Below are positions 9,370 through 20,157 of a DNA stretch of 64,000 nucleotides, piece after piece. Location: contig NC_035171.2 of the NCBI RefSeq assembly GCF_001659605.2, forward strand, positions 9,650,873 through 9,714,872, in the 5' to 3' direction. How positions within the stretch are numbered: the first letter of the stretch is position 1; each line of letters begins with the position of its first letter. The stretch is from Manihot esculenta. Its lineage: Eukaryota > Streptophyta > Magnoliopsida > Malpighiales > Euphorbiaceae. A program made the position numbers and the translations under genes. The notes below the pieces were generated by a model. The model saw only the letters and a program-made list of their open reading frames with translations, made no database searches and was not told where the DNA came from.

Positions 9370-12300
9370 ATGAGAGGAACTCGTCGATCTGCACGGTTGA
9401 CTGGAGTGCCCCCTGAGGATGAGGGCACGAGCGCCCGTCCTCCTACATTGCCTAGGGCAATGTCTTGTAGAGCCAACAGAGAAAGAGTGTCAAGGGACCC
9501 TAGAAGGTCTTTTGATGCTAGCAGAAGGGGGACTGATAGAGGAGGAAGTTCTTCAGATGTGAGGGAGGTTATGGAAGAGGATCAGAGGAGGGATGGGAAC
9601 CTGGATGTGAGCATGCAGGAAGAAGGGACAGGGGAGTCTCAGGGAGGCGTTCAGGCCTCGGGGTATGGTTTTCCACCCCATTATCCACCCTTCCCACAGG
9701 GTTCAGGGTATCCGACGGGAGGTACATCGGATTACTCCAGCTTTCACCCCTACCCTACCTACATGCCTTATCCACCTTTCTATCCACCCTACACACAGTA
9801 CCCAGCTTATCCACCCTCACCCTTCTATCCAAACCCAGCAAACCCCACCTCGGGGAATGCTGCACCTCCACCTCCACCACCTACAGAACCAGCAGCCCCA
9901 GTTACTCAACCTCCTAGACCTAGCTCAGTTGATGGGAGCAAGGTAAAGATGACAGACTACCTCAAGTTAGATGCTCCCAAATACAAGTCAGGGGATGACC
10001 CCTTTGAGTATCTGAGAGTGGTGAAGACGATAACTGATGAGCTAGGGGCAAGTGACAGTAGAGCCATTCAGATGGCAGGGTTCACTTTAAAGTGCAAGAA
10101 GGCACGGGAATGGTTCAAGTGTTATGTGGACCCGAGACTAGACGGTATGACGTGGGAAGAATTTGCGAATGAGTTCGCTGGATGGGCTTTTCCGGACAGT
10201 TCTAGAGAACTGAAAATGATTGAATTTGAGCAACTGAGGCAGTCAGAGCACATGAGTGTAGAGGAGTTCACGGATAAATTCTTGGAGCTATTGCCTTTTT
10301 CAGGGCAAGCTCTAGATTCAGATACGAAGAAAGCCAAGAAATATGTTATGAAGCTGCATTCCAGGTACTCCTCATTGGTTCAGTCAGCTGAGAGAGAAAG
10401 TTTCCACACTGTGGTGGATATGGCTCGAAGAATGGAGGCAAGTGCTATAGTTGAGGGGTCAGTGAAGCAGTCAGTGACCCAGTCTTCAGGGGTTAAGACC
10501 CCAGGCAGAGGAGGACCAGGGTTCTCTTCTCAGAGTTCAGGCAAGAAGAGGTGGGATAACACCACCAGAAAGTCGAAGAAGAATAAGTTTTGGAACAAGT
10601 TGAAATCCGGTTTGGGATTCGGCGGTGGCTCGAGCTCAGGCTCAGATGGTACAGAATGTCAGAGATGTGGAAGACCGCACAGGGGAGTGTGTCGAGCTGG
10701 GACTAACACATGTTTCAGATGTGGACAGGAGGGACACATGGCTCGGGATTGTCCTAGAGCACCTTTTATGGGCCAGCCCCAGCAGACAGCTTCTGGTAGT
10801 GTGGCACAGCCAGCAGTTCCAGCCACAACTCAGGGCAGTGGCAGAGGTAGAGGGAGAGGGGCAGCCTCTTCTTCTGGTTCCCGAGGTGAAGGTCCATCAG
10901 CTCCAGCCAGGATCTTCACCATGGCACAGCAGGAGGCTAACACATCCAACACCGTGGTGTCAGGTAATCTCGTCATTGGGTGTTCTGATGTGTATGCATT
11001 AATGGACCCGGGTGCATCTCATTCATTTATTGCTCCGAGAGCCGTTGAGAGGTTGGGTCTGATAGTCTCTGGGTTAGAGTGTCCCCTATGGGTCAGTGGA
11101 CCCAAGTGTGACCCGTCAGTGGCAGTGTCAGTCTGCCAGTACAGTCCAGTTTTTGTTGAGGGAAGATGCCTCTCCGCCGACCTTGTGGTTCTAGATTTGA
11201 CAGACTTTGACGTCATTCTAGGGATGGATTGGCTATCTACCCATAGTGCTACCTTGGACTGCAGGGACAAGGTAGTCAGGTTCAGAGATCAGAACGGGTC
11301 AGAGGTCGTCTTCAGAGGAGACAAGAGGGGCACACCTAGAGGTCTGATATCAGCTCTTCAGGCTCGTAGGTTGCTTAGGAAGGGATGTCAGGGGTACTTA
11401 GCTCATGTGAGAGAGCTAGACAGTCAGGTCAGGGAGCCAGCCTCGGTGCCAGTTGTCAGAGAGTTTCAGGATGTCTTTCCTGATGAACTTCCAGGTTTAC
11501 CACCTGCTAGGGAGATAGAGTTCGAGATAGAGTTGGTACCTGGAGCTAGACCGATCTCTATCCCTCCCTACAGGATGGCCCCAGCAGAGTTAAAGGAGTT
11601 AAAAGAGCAATTGCAGGAGCTGGTAGAAAAGGGTTTCATCCGACAGAGTACCTCACCTTGGGGTGCTCCGGTCTTGTTTGTGAGGAAGAAGGATGGATCC
11701 CTTAGACTTTGTATCGACTACAGGCAGTTGAACAAAGTCACTACCAAGAATAGGTACCCATTGCCAAGGATCGATGATCTATTCGACCAGCTAGCCGGAG
11801 CAGGTTGTTTCTCCAAAATAGATCTAAGATCGGGGTACCATCAGCTAAGGATAAGGGATGAGGATGTGCCGAAGACAGCCTTCAGGACCAGATATGGGCA
11901 TTTTGAGTTCCTTGTAATGCCGTTCGGGTTAACCAACGCCCCTGCAGCATTCATGGATCTCATGAACAGAGTATTCAGTCAATACCTGGATCACTTTGTT
12001 ATTGTCTTCATAGATGATATCTTAGTGTATTCCAGGAATGCAGAGGAGCATGCCCATCATCTGCGGTTGGTCTTACAGACTTTGAGGGAACATGGCTTGT
12101 ATGCTAAGTTCTCTAAATGTGAGTTCTGGCTGAGGAGCATTTCGTTCTTGGGGCATGTAGTGTCAGAGAATGGTATTGAGGTAGATCCCAAGAAGACAGA
12201 AACTGTGGCTAACTGGCCTAGACCCACTTCAGTGACAGAGATTAGAAGTTTCTTGGGTTTGGCAGGTTACTACAGGAGATTTGTTCAGGACTTCTCAAAG

Positions 12301-14349
12301 ATAGCAGCTCCTCTAACCAGACTAACCAGGAAGAGTCAGAAGTTTCTGTGGACCGACCAGTGCGAGGAGAGTTTCGAAGAGCTTAAGAAGAAGTTGACTT
12401 CAGCACCAGTGTTAGCTCTGCCATCTAGTGGAGAGGACTTTACAGTCTTTTGTGATGCGTCCCGTGTGGGACTGGGTTGTGTACTGATGCAGAATGAGAA
12501 GGTGATTGCTTATGCTTCTAGGCAGCTGAAGAAGCATGAGTTGAATTACCCCACACACGACCTTGAGATGGCAGCAGTAATCTTTGCACTCAAGATGTGG
12601 AGGCATTACCTCTATGGGGTGAAATGTGAGATCTTTACAGATCATAAGAGCCTGCAGTACATCTTGAGTCAGAGGGATTTGAATTTGAGACAGAGGAGAT
12701 GGGTGGAGCTGCTGAGTGACTATGATTGCAAGATTCAGTACCATCCGGGTAAGGCGAATGTTGTGGCAGACGCCTTAAGCCGGAAATCACTCGGTAGTTT
12801 ATCCCACATATCGGCAGAGAGGAGGCCAGTGGTGAAGGAGTTCTACAAGCTCATTGAGGGAGGTCTACAGATGGAGTTGTCTGGTACAGGTGCCTTGGTG
12901 GCCCAGATGAGAGTGGCACCCGTGTTTCTAGAGCAGGTGGCTCAGAAACAGCATGAGGACCCGGAGTTAGTGAAGATTGCCAGGACTGTTCAGTCAGGCA
13001 ATGATAGTGAGTTCAGATTCGACAGTAAGGGGATCCTCCGCTATGGGAGCAGACTATGTGTACCAGATGACATTGGGCTAAAGGGAGACATTATGAGAGA
13101 GGCTCATAATGCAAGATACAGCATTCACCCCGGAGCCACCAAGATGTATCAAGATCTAAAGAAAGTTTATTGGTGGCCAGCGATGAAGAAAGAAGTGGCA
13201 CAGTTTGTGTCCGCCTGCGAAGTATGTCAGAGGGTGAAGCTGGAACATCAGAAGCCGGCTGGAATGCTTAACCCGCTACCTATTCCAGAGTGGAAATGGG
13301 AGAATATAGCTATGGACTTCGTAGTGGGGTTACCGGCGACGTCCAACCGATTGGACTCCATATGGGTGATTGTGGACAGACTCACCAAATCTGCTCACTT
13401 CATCCCTGTCAGGAGTGGCTACTCTGTGGACAAGTTGGCGCAGGTATATGTGGATGAGATCGTCAGGTTGCATGGGGTTCCTGTTTCGATAGTGTCAGAT
13501 AGAGGGCCCCAGTTCACCTCCAGGTTTTGGCGGAGTCTGCAGAATGCCATGGGTACTAGGTTGGATTTCAGTACTGCCTTCCACCCCCAGACTGATGGAC
13601 AGTCAGAAAGGACCATCCAGACCATAGAAGATATGCTCAGAATGTGTGTGCTGGACTTTGGCGGTTCTTGGAGGCAGCATCTACCTTTGGTGGAGTTTGC
13701 CTACAATAACAGCCATCATGCTAGCATCGGGATGGCTCCATATGAAGCTTTATACGGGAGGAAGTGCAGATCACCTGTTTGCTGGGAGGAAGTTGGAGAA
13801 AAGGCCTTGGCAGGGCCTGAGCTAGTAGAGATCACCAGCAGGGTGGTACCCATAATCAGAGAGAGAATCAAGACTGCTGCAAGCAGACAGAAGAGCTATG
13901 CAGACGTCCGCAGGAGACAGTTAGAGTTTCAGGAGGGGGATCTGGTATTGCTTAAGGTGTCTCCAATGAAGGGAGTGGTTCGCTTCGGGAAGAAAGGTAA
14001 ACTAGCCCCACGATACATCGGACCCTTTGAAATCTTGCAAAGGATTGGGAATGTGTCGTACAAGCTGGATTTACCTGCTTCGATGGAGAGAATCCATCCG
14101 GTTTTCCATGTTTCAATGTTGAGGAAGTTTGTGTCAGATCCGAGTAAGGTTCTTAGTGAGCCTGATGTGGAGGTCCAAGAGGATCTCACCTATGTTGAAC
14201 AGCCAGTACGGATCATAGACACCCAGATCAGAAAGTTAAGAAACAAGGAAATCCCGATGGTGAAAGTCCTATGGAATCACCACAACTTGGAAGAATGCAC
14301 TTGGGAGACACGGGAGTCTATGCTCCAGCAGTACCCTCATCTCTTCTAA
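9370..14349 (+). CDS. Element A gag-pol polyprotein
   Basis: This is one open frame of 1659 codons encoding the structural and enzymatic proteins for reverse transcription and integration. The start at 9370 ([10 protein letters not shown]) is chosen because elements B and C share it while the upstream codons differ. A weaker ATG lies in frame at 9337. Gag core is about residues 190-330. Two zinc-binding motifs follow: C430-C433-H437-C441 and the CCHC knuckle at 448-461. The protease active site is D546 (DPGA). RT has FIDD at 880-883. RNase H includes D1029 and the TDH at 1090-1092. Integrase has H1246/H1253/C1283/C1286 and then D1336, D1377 and E1413 with 35 residues between the last two. The last 50 or so residues are chromodomain-like. 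All these motifs are present, so the protein could be functional. An acceptor-like 'tttttcag' ends at 9361, just before the ATG. Confidence 0.95.
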   Translation: MRGTRRSARLTGVPPEDEGTSARPPTLPRAMSCRANRERVSRDPRRSFDASRRGTDRGGSSSDVREVMEEDQRRDGNLDVSMQEEGTGESQGGVQASGYGFPPHYPPFPQGSGYPTGGTSDYSSFHPYPTYMPYPPFYPPYTQYPAYPPSPFYPNPANPTSGNAAPPPPPPTEPAAPVTQPPRPSSVDGSKVKMTDYLKLDAPKYKSGDDPFEYLRVVKTITDELGASDSRAIQMAGFTLKCKKAREWFKCYVDPRLDGMTWEEFANEFAGWAFPDSSRELKMIEFEQLRQSEHMSVEEFTDKFLELLPFSGQALDSDTKKAKKYVMKLHSRYSSLVQSAERESFHTVVDMARRMEASAIVEGSVKQSVTQSSGVKTPGRGGPGFSSQSSGKKRWDNTTRKSKKNKFWNKLKSGLGFGGGSSSGSDGTECQRCGRPHRGVCRAGTNTCFRCGQEGHMARDCPRAPFMGQPQQTASGSVAQPAVPATTQGSGRGRGRGAASSSGSRGEGPSAPARIFTMAQQEANTSNTVVSGNLVIGCSDVYALMDPGASHSFIAPRAVERLGLIVSGLECPLWVSGPKCDPSVAVSVCQYSPVFVEGRCLSADLVVLDLTDFDVILGMDWLSTHSATLDCRDKVVRFRDQNGSEVVFRGDKRGTPRGLISALQARRLLRKGCQGYLAHVRELDSQVREPASVPVVREFQDVFPDELPGLPPAREIEFEIELVPGARPISIPPYRMAPAELKELKEQLQELVEKGFIRQSTSPWGAPVLFVRKKDGSLRLCIDYRQLNKVTTKNRYPLPRIDDLFDQLAGAGCFSKIDLRSGYHQLRIRDEDVPKTAFRTRYGHFEFLVMPFGLTNAPAAFMDLMNRVFSQYLDHFVIVFIDDILVYSRNAEEHAHHLRLVLQTLREHGLYAKFSKCEFWLRSISFLGHVVSENGIEVDPKKTETVANWPRPTSVTEIRSFLGLAGYYRRFVQDFSKIAAPLTRLTRKSQKFLWTDQCEESFEELKKKLTSAPVLALPSSGEDFTVFCDASRVGLGCVLMQNEKVIAYASRQLKKHELNYPTHDLEMAAVIFALKMWRHYLYGVKCEIFTDHKSLQYILSQRDLNLRQRRWVELLSDYDCKIQYHPGKANVVADALSRKSLGSLSHISAERRPVVKEFYKLIEGGLQMELSGTGALVAQMRVAPVFLEQVAQKQHEDPELVKIARTVQSGNDSEFRFDSKGILRYGSRLCVPDDIGLKGDIMREAHNARYSIHPGATKMYQDLKKVYWWPAMKKEVAQFVSACEVCQRVKLEHQKPAGMLNPLPIPEWKWENIAMDFVVGLPATSNRLDSIWVIVDRLTKSAHFIPVRSGYSVDKLAQVYVDEIVRLHGVPVSIVSDRGPQFTSRFWRSLQNAMGTRLDFSTAFHPQTDGQSERTIQTIEDMLRMCVLDFGGSWRQHLPLVEFAYNNSHHASIGMAPYEALYGRKCRSPVCWEEVGEKALAGPELVEITSRVVPIIRERIKTAASRQKSYADVRRRQLEFQEGDLVLLKVSPMKGVVRFGKKGKLAPRYIGPFEILQRIGNVSYKLDLPASMERIHPVFHVSMLRKFVSDPSKVLSEPDVEVQEDLTYVEQPVRIIDTQIRKLRNKEIPMVKVLWNHHNLEECTWETRESMLQQYPHLF

Positions 14350-14422
14350 GGTTAGATCCCTATGTGTTTATGTGCTTATATATGTTGTGTTGTTTTGCCA
14401 TGCTATATGTGCTAGTTGAGGT

Positions 14423-14457
14423 ACATTCGGGGACGAATGTTCTTAAGGGGGGGAGAA
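14423..14457 (+). other. Element A polypurine tract with adjacent hairpin
   Basis: The purine tract aagggggggagaa (14445-14457) directly abuts the 3' LTR and is the expected plus-strand primer. Just before it, ACATTCGGGGACGAATGT (14423-14440) is a 7-bp perfect inverted repeat around GGGA. The same hairpin lies at the same spot in element B (35797-35814) and element D (63618-63635). Confidence 0.85.
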
Positions 14458-16792
14458 TGTAATACCCGGCTAGACTCCGGTATCGGAATTCCTACCGTCC
14501 GGTGGAATCTCGGATGTCGGAGACCTCTAGAAGGGTAGAATCATGTTTTATAAAAATGTTTTCATGTTTAATGTTTTAAAGTATGTTTTTAAATGCGTTT
14601 TTGCATGAAAAGTCTTTGGAGGAAAACCCAGGTTCGGCCGCCGAAAGTCAAGTTCGGCCGCCGAACATGCATGCGTTTTGGAGGCACGTTAGGCCCCCGA
14701 AAGCATGAGCGAGGGAAGTTCAGGTTCGGCCGCCGAAAGTCAAGTTCGGCCGCCGAACATGGCATGCATGCGGAGGCACATTCGGCCCCCGAACGTGGCC
14801 TGGCCAGCCACCTATAAAAGGGTCCCTTAGGTCCGCACGGGCGAGCTTTTTCTCCCCCGTTGTTGGCCAAGGTGAGTCTCCGCCACCTCTCCCTCGATCT
14901 TGAGTGTTTTCCTTAGATCTTCCATGGTTTTCACGGGTTTTAACTTCTGTTTTGAAGATCTGTGAGTAAAGAGCAAGTTTTGGGTACTTGGAGGTTCAAA
15001 GAGCTCAATCTCTCCATCTCCAAACTAGGATCGCCTTTCCTCTCGTTTCTTCAAGAGGTAAGCTCGGATCCACCCTTATTATGTGTTTTAAACAAGCATT
15101 AAGTTATTTTATGGGTAGAGATGCATGTTAGGTTATATGTGGAGTTATGGGTTAATCTTGATATCTTGGACAATGTATGTTGTTTTTGTGTGTTTGAAGT
15201 GTTGTAGTTGGGGTATTTGATGTTTTGAGGCCCCTAGGAACTTGTATGCATGTTTTAACTGAGGTATATGCATGATTGGTGAGTTTGGAGGCGAAAATGC
15301 ATTTGGGAGCCAAGTTTCTGCCCTTCGGCAGAAACCAGGTTCGGCAGCCGAAGGCACTTTCGGCCGCCGAACATGGCTGGTGAGGCAGGCCTTTCGGCTG
15401 CCGAAGTTGCCCCCGAAGGGAGACTTTCGTCTCTGTCTGGGACTTTCGGCCGCCGAAGGTGCCGCCGAACATGCATGAGTTTCGTCTCTGTCTGGGAGTT
15501 TCGGCCGCCGAAGGTGCCGCCGAACCTGCCTGACTTTCGGCTCTGGAGGGACTTTCGGCCGCCGAACCTGCCGCCGAAAGTGCCCTGTCCAGCCATTTCT
15601 TGCATGTTGTTATGTGATTGATTCATGATGTTTTAGGGGGTTTTTGGGGAGTATATTAGAGCTATGTTTATGTATGTTTGGTCCCTCATTGGAGTCCACC
15701 TGTGTAGGTTCGGACCCGAGGAACCGAGGACCCCAGCAGTGAGCCAGCGGCTACCGAGTTTGTCAGAGCTAGCCAGAGGTGAGTGGAATAAACCTTAAGT
15801 TGTAAAATAAATGAAATATGAATTTTGAGCATGACCCATGCATCATGAATACCATGAGATATAATAGGTTGCTTGCATTAGTATTCACGAATATGTTGCA
15901 TTGCATTTATGATGTTAATGTTGATGTGGATTGGTTATTGGATGATCCTTTAGTCCTCATATGATATGATTGATGTTATGGCATGTTATGGTATGGAAGT
16001 CCAGGTTGTACCCATTCTACGTCCCTGGCACGATGTAAGAGAAAGTCCAGGTTGTACCCATTCTACGTCCCTGGCACAGTTGGTCCATATGATATGTTAT
16101 GATAAGAGAAAGACCGGTTGACCCATTCTACGTCCCGGCACAGTTGGACCTATGTAGAGGACTATAGGTGACAATACCATCCGAGATGTGATTTGTTGTG
16201 ATGTGTTGCATTCCATGAAAGCATGAAATTTTAATATATGGTTTTATACTATTCTGCTCACTGGGCTTTGTAGCTCACCCCTCTCCCCTAACCCCAGATG
16301 TGCAGGTACAGGGTAGATCAGAAGGTTAGCCAGAGATATGAAGAGTGTATGTAATAGTTAGTTTGTGGACATGACAAATGTATGATGATGTAATGTAAGA
16401 GATTACAGTATGTTATGTAATGAGGTTTATTGAGGTTATAGATGTGCTTGACCCTATGAGTATTGTAATCCCTTTGATACATGATTTATAGAAATGTTTT
16501 ATAATGTTTATGTTTAAGCCAACTCATCTTATGTTGTATCGCCCGTTGGGGCATTGATGAGATCCCACAGAGGGATCATGATTATGATCATGTCTATGTA
16601 CATGTATATTCAGGTTGAGTTGGTGTATGAGAAATGAATGAAAGAAAAGTTTTAAAATTTTTATGCATGTTGTGATCATGTATGGGATTATACAGGTTTT
16701 CAGGTTATATGTCAGGCTTGCTACGGGTCCCGGCGGCCTTAAGTCGACCCGGATCCTAGCGCCGGTAGCGGTCCGATTTTCGGGTCGTTACA
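14458..16792 (+). repeat. Element A 3' LTR
   Basis: This is the second copy of the 2335-bp LTR, offset by 7694 bp from the first, ending TTACA at 16792. No base difference was found in the parts compared. All short frames repeat exactly. Confidence 0.95.
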
Positions 16793-17220
16793 GTTTACCA
16801 AATGATGATTATTATTTTAAGCTTTCGACAGTACGTGGCGTTGTAACCCAGGTTTCTTCTACGGCACAACAATTGTCGGATTGAAGAGGTCTGGTTTTCC
16901 AGCCTTTATACCACGAAAGTAACTAAATTTATCAAACAAATTTCTGATGTGGAAGATCAGCCTGAGCCGCAACCACAGAGCATACCTAAATAACAAATTT
17001 TAAAAAATTTTAAAGGCTTGGGCTCCTGCAACCTTAACCTGGGATCCCCAGAGTTAAGTCAGATTGTGGGGGGAGAAAAGAAAGGTGCCGTTAACACGGG
17101 CTTATACAAGTAGCAGAAATAATTAATACAGAAATAAAACTTACTATATTTAAATAACACTTCAAACTTTACAAAACTTCTGAGAATGTTTTTAGAGGAA
17201 GTTTACAGAGAAGAAGTGAA
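16793..17220. other. Flank of element A and leader-like stretch
   Basis: 16793-16804 is the continuation of the 20-bp tandem array with the target duplication. The rest has no long frame. Read on the minus strand it lies downstream of the TATA-like site at 17280-17287, so it may be the 5' leader of the pararetrovirus-like segment. No tRNA-Met primer site was found in it. The true border with host DNA is not visible. Confidence 0.35.
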
Positions 17221-17277
17221 GAGAGAATATAGAGAGAATGGGGTTACAAGTGTGTGCCTTCACAAGGGGAGAGGCTC

Positions 17278-17290
17278 CCTTATATAGAAA
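17278..17290 (-). promoter_or_regulatory. Pararetrovirus-like TATA box
   Basis: On the minus strand, ctatataaggg is followed by gcctctcccc and a pyrimidine-rich leader with 'tctctctatattctctc'. This context resembles promoters of plant pararetroviruses, where the genomic promoter sits just after the last gene. The coding segment on the same strand ends about 180 bp upstream. Activity is not shown. Confidence 0.4.
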
Positions 17291-17466
17291 ATTCTGAGCT
17301 TTTACTGTTGATTCACGAGAACCTTACTGTTGGTTCACGCGGATTTTACTGTTCATGAATAGTGCCTTGTCTGCCACTTTGTCTAATACTTTTTACTGTT
17401 GATAAATAGTCTGTCTGCCACTTCTTTGTCTTTTACTCTTTTCCACCGAAATTCTGATGCCATTCT

Positions 17467-18365
17467 TTACTCTGAGTCTGACGAGGACGATGAGGTGTCC
17501 TTCTTTTTCTTACTCTTCCGTTTTAATTTTTCTTCCTTTTCCTTTTTTACTTTTGCTGTCTTTTTACCTTTTCCTTTGCCTGTTTTACTTCGGATTTTTA
17601 CTGGCGGTAGAACTCCATAGCAATCGTCTTCATTACTGTCATAGTGTGAAGATGTCGAGTTTTTACCGGAGGATGACGCTGTCGACTCCGCCTCTGAGCT
17701 TGACTGCTTTTTAGTCTTTCTTCTGCCAACTTTCTTTTTTATTTTTGATTTACTGGAGGATTTTACTGATGATTTCCTGCTGGAAGATTGTTTGTCTTCC
17801 AGTTTTACTGATGCTCCCGAACTAAGCTGATTGAACATTTTCTGACAAATCAACTTATATTCTTCAGGTGTTTTAGCTGCGGCTAACATGGTCTGGCATT
17901 GAGCCTTTTGGGCTCCAAATGTGGGCTCTCCTTGCATTGTCAATTTATCAGCATATGAGGTTTCAGGAAATTGGGCCTTTTTAATGATCCATTGTTTTAC
18001 TGTTTCTTCCGTGGTCGGGTTTCTGAAAGATCCCCACCATTTTATCTTGTGCTTCTTTACTATAACAGGGATATTTAATTCTGTCACATACTGAAGATCA
18101 AAATACCATTGATATACCCAAAGTAAAAAGAAGTTTATACAAAAATACATCAAATGTGGTATATACTTTTCATTCTGGGGTGGTCTATAATTAGTTTTGA
18201 AATATTGATATATATGAAGTAATTCCTGGGATAAAATATCTTCAGTAATACCTCTAGATTGCCACCATATAAAAAACCAATTTGGAAACTTGGTGACAGT
18301 TTTAATGGTTTGTTGATCAAAATAAATTAACCATAAATGGGTTGTTGTGGGATTTTGAATACTAA
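17467..18365 (-). pseudogene. Pararetrovirus-like protein, C-terminal part
   Basis: This minus-strand frame of about 298 codons is open up to its breakpoint with element C gag. The first half is rich in aromatic residues, with a 'FPNWFFIWW' block and later 'IKWWGSF'. I associate these with C-terminal parts of plant endogenous pararetrovirus-like proteins, from memory only. The second half is Ser/Lys/Glu-rich and ends in a run of Lys then Ser before the stop, which suggests a disordered basic tail. A TATA box follows downstream on the same strand, as in caulimovirid genomes. The N-terminal part is missing, so this is a fragment. An unclassified retroelement is the main alternative. Confidence 0.4.
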
Positions 18366-19940
18366 ACACCCAATGAGGAGATTGCCTGACACCACTGTGT
18401 TCGATGTATCTGCCTCCTGTTGCGTCATGGTGAAAATCCGTGCTGGGGCTGACGGACCTGCACCTCGGGAACCCATCCCTGATGAAGAGGCTGACCCTCT
18501 TCCTCTACCTCTGCCACTGCTCTGTGGTACGGCTGAAGCTGCTGGCTGTGCTACACTGCCTGAGGTCATCTGCTGGGATGGTGCCATAAAGGTCGCCTGG
18601 GGACACGCTCGTGCAATATGTCCCTCTTGCCCACATCTATAGCAGGCTGTAGATCCCATTAGACAAACTCCTCTGTGTGGTTTCCCACATTTCTGACATA
18701 CTGAACTGCCTGTGCCAGAGCTGGAGCCGCTTCCCATTCCCAGTCCTGACTTAATCCTACTCCAGAACTTGCCTCTCTTGGCCTTAAACTTCTCTCCTTT
18801 TCTGCTGCCAGAAACTGCTGCACTGGGGGTCTTAGAACCCGAAGACTGTGCCACCTGCTGCTTTTCTGTTCCCTGTATGATGGCACTCGCCTCCATTTTT
18901 CTAGCTGCATCCACAATGGAGTGGAAACTCTCTTTCTCTGCTGGAAGAATCAAGGAGAAATACCTGGGGTGAAGCCTTGTGGCATATCTCCTTGCCTTCT
19001 TCTGATCCGTATCATACGCCTGACCGACGTATGGTAACAATTCCAGGAACTTATCTGTATACTCATCGACGCTCATCTTCTCTGTCTGTCTCAGCTGTTC
19101 GAACTCAACAACCTTCATCTCTCTGGAACTGTCAGGAAAGGCCCACCCTGCGAACTCATTGGCGAACTCTTCCCAAGTCATGCTGTCTATTCTAGGGTCC
19201 ACATAGTTCTTGAACCATTCTCTGGCTTTCTTGCACTTTAATGTGAACCCTGCCATTTCAATGGCCCTGCTCTCATCAGCTCCTAACTCACTGGTTATCA
19301 TTCTGACTGCACTCAGGTACTTAAAGGGATCATCTCCTGTATTGAATTTAGGAGCATCCAACTTTAAGTACTCAGTCATCTTCACCTTATGTCCCCCTGA
19401 TGAATTAGGCTGCTGTGCTTCAACAACAGGGGCTACAGGTTCTGGTGGTGGTGGAGGTACTGTTTCTCTGGGTTCAGGTTGAGCTGAACTTGTATGAGAA
19501 GGTGGGGTTGGATACATGTGATATGGTGGATAAAAAGAAGGATAAGGCATATAGGGCATATAAGGTGGATATGGGGCAAAACTGAAGAAATCCGACGTAC
19601 CTCCCATCGGATACCCCGAGCCCTGTGGAAAGGGTGGATAGCTAAACCCCGAGGCCTGTGCGCCTCCTTGGGACTCTCCCATACCTTCTTCAGACCTTCC
19701 TATACCTATACTTTCGTCTCTGCTCTGACCAACCTCCATAGCCTCTCTCTCTTCCTCTGATCTTCCCCCTCTATCTACTCCTCTTCTGCTCTCGTCAGAA
19801 GACCTTCTAGGGTCTCGTGACGTTCCTTCCCTGCTTGACCTGTGAGATCTTTCCCTTGGCAATGCAGGAGGACGAGCAGCTGTACCCTCACTTCCTGGTG
19901 GGACTCCAGTCAATCTCGCGGATCGACGAGTTCCTCGCAT
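18366..19940 (-). pseudogene. Element C gag, pol missing
   Basis: About 525 codons of uninterrupted gag start at [10 protein letters not shown], as in A and B. It has a Pro/Tyr-rich N-terminal region, the gag core ('[16 protein letters not shown]' block) and both zinc motifs (CQKCGKPHRGVC and CYRCGQEGHIARAC). It then breaks off just before the protease and continues for a few codons into unrelated sequence before a stop at 18327. The absence of stops suggests the truncation is not very old, or that gag alone was kept. An acceptor-like 'tgtgttccag' lies ten bases before the ATG, as in A and B. Confidence 0.85.
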
Positions 19941-20141
19941 CTTTACGCTCTGGAACACAACACACATAACATAGCACATTAGCAACATCTACAGCACATG
20001 CATACATCATGGCATTTCACACATCAGATAGACAGGACTGACATCCTATCCTAATGGACATGCTTTCCTATGATGCTTGACCATCTATGACCTCTATAAG
20101 CCCGACTCTCTCTCTATATAGGTCCGACCATATGAACCTAG

Positions 20142-20154
20142 GGCTCTGATACCA
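20142..20154 (-). other. Element C primer binding site (tRNA-Met)
   Basis: The reverse complement of TGGTATCAGAGCC lies three bases from the LTR end at 20158. It fixes the LTR border and orientation. Confidence 0.9.
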
Positions 20155-20157
20155 ATC

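Larger units (their letters stand above)
6764..16792 (+). mobile_element. Element A: complete Ty3/gypsy chromovirus (Tekay/Del type)
   Basis: This is a full-length LTR retrotransposon of 10,029 bp. The two LTRs are both 2335 bp, begin TGTAA and end TTACA, and show no difference in the stretches I compared. The 5-bp target duplication GTTTA lies at 6759-6763 and 16793-16797. Internally there is a tRNA-Met primer site, one long gag-pol frame and a purine tract before the 3' LTR. The C-terminal chromodomain-like region of pol and the long LTRs point to the Tekay/Del chromoviruses. Identical LTRs, an open frame and a clean target duplication mark a very recent insertion. The element may still be active, or was until recently. 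Confidence 0.95.

Noticed and set aside
12412..12744. Minus-strand frames opposite gag-pol of A and B
   Set aside because: They are shadows of the conserved coding strand without domains.
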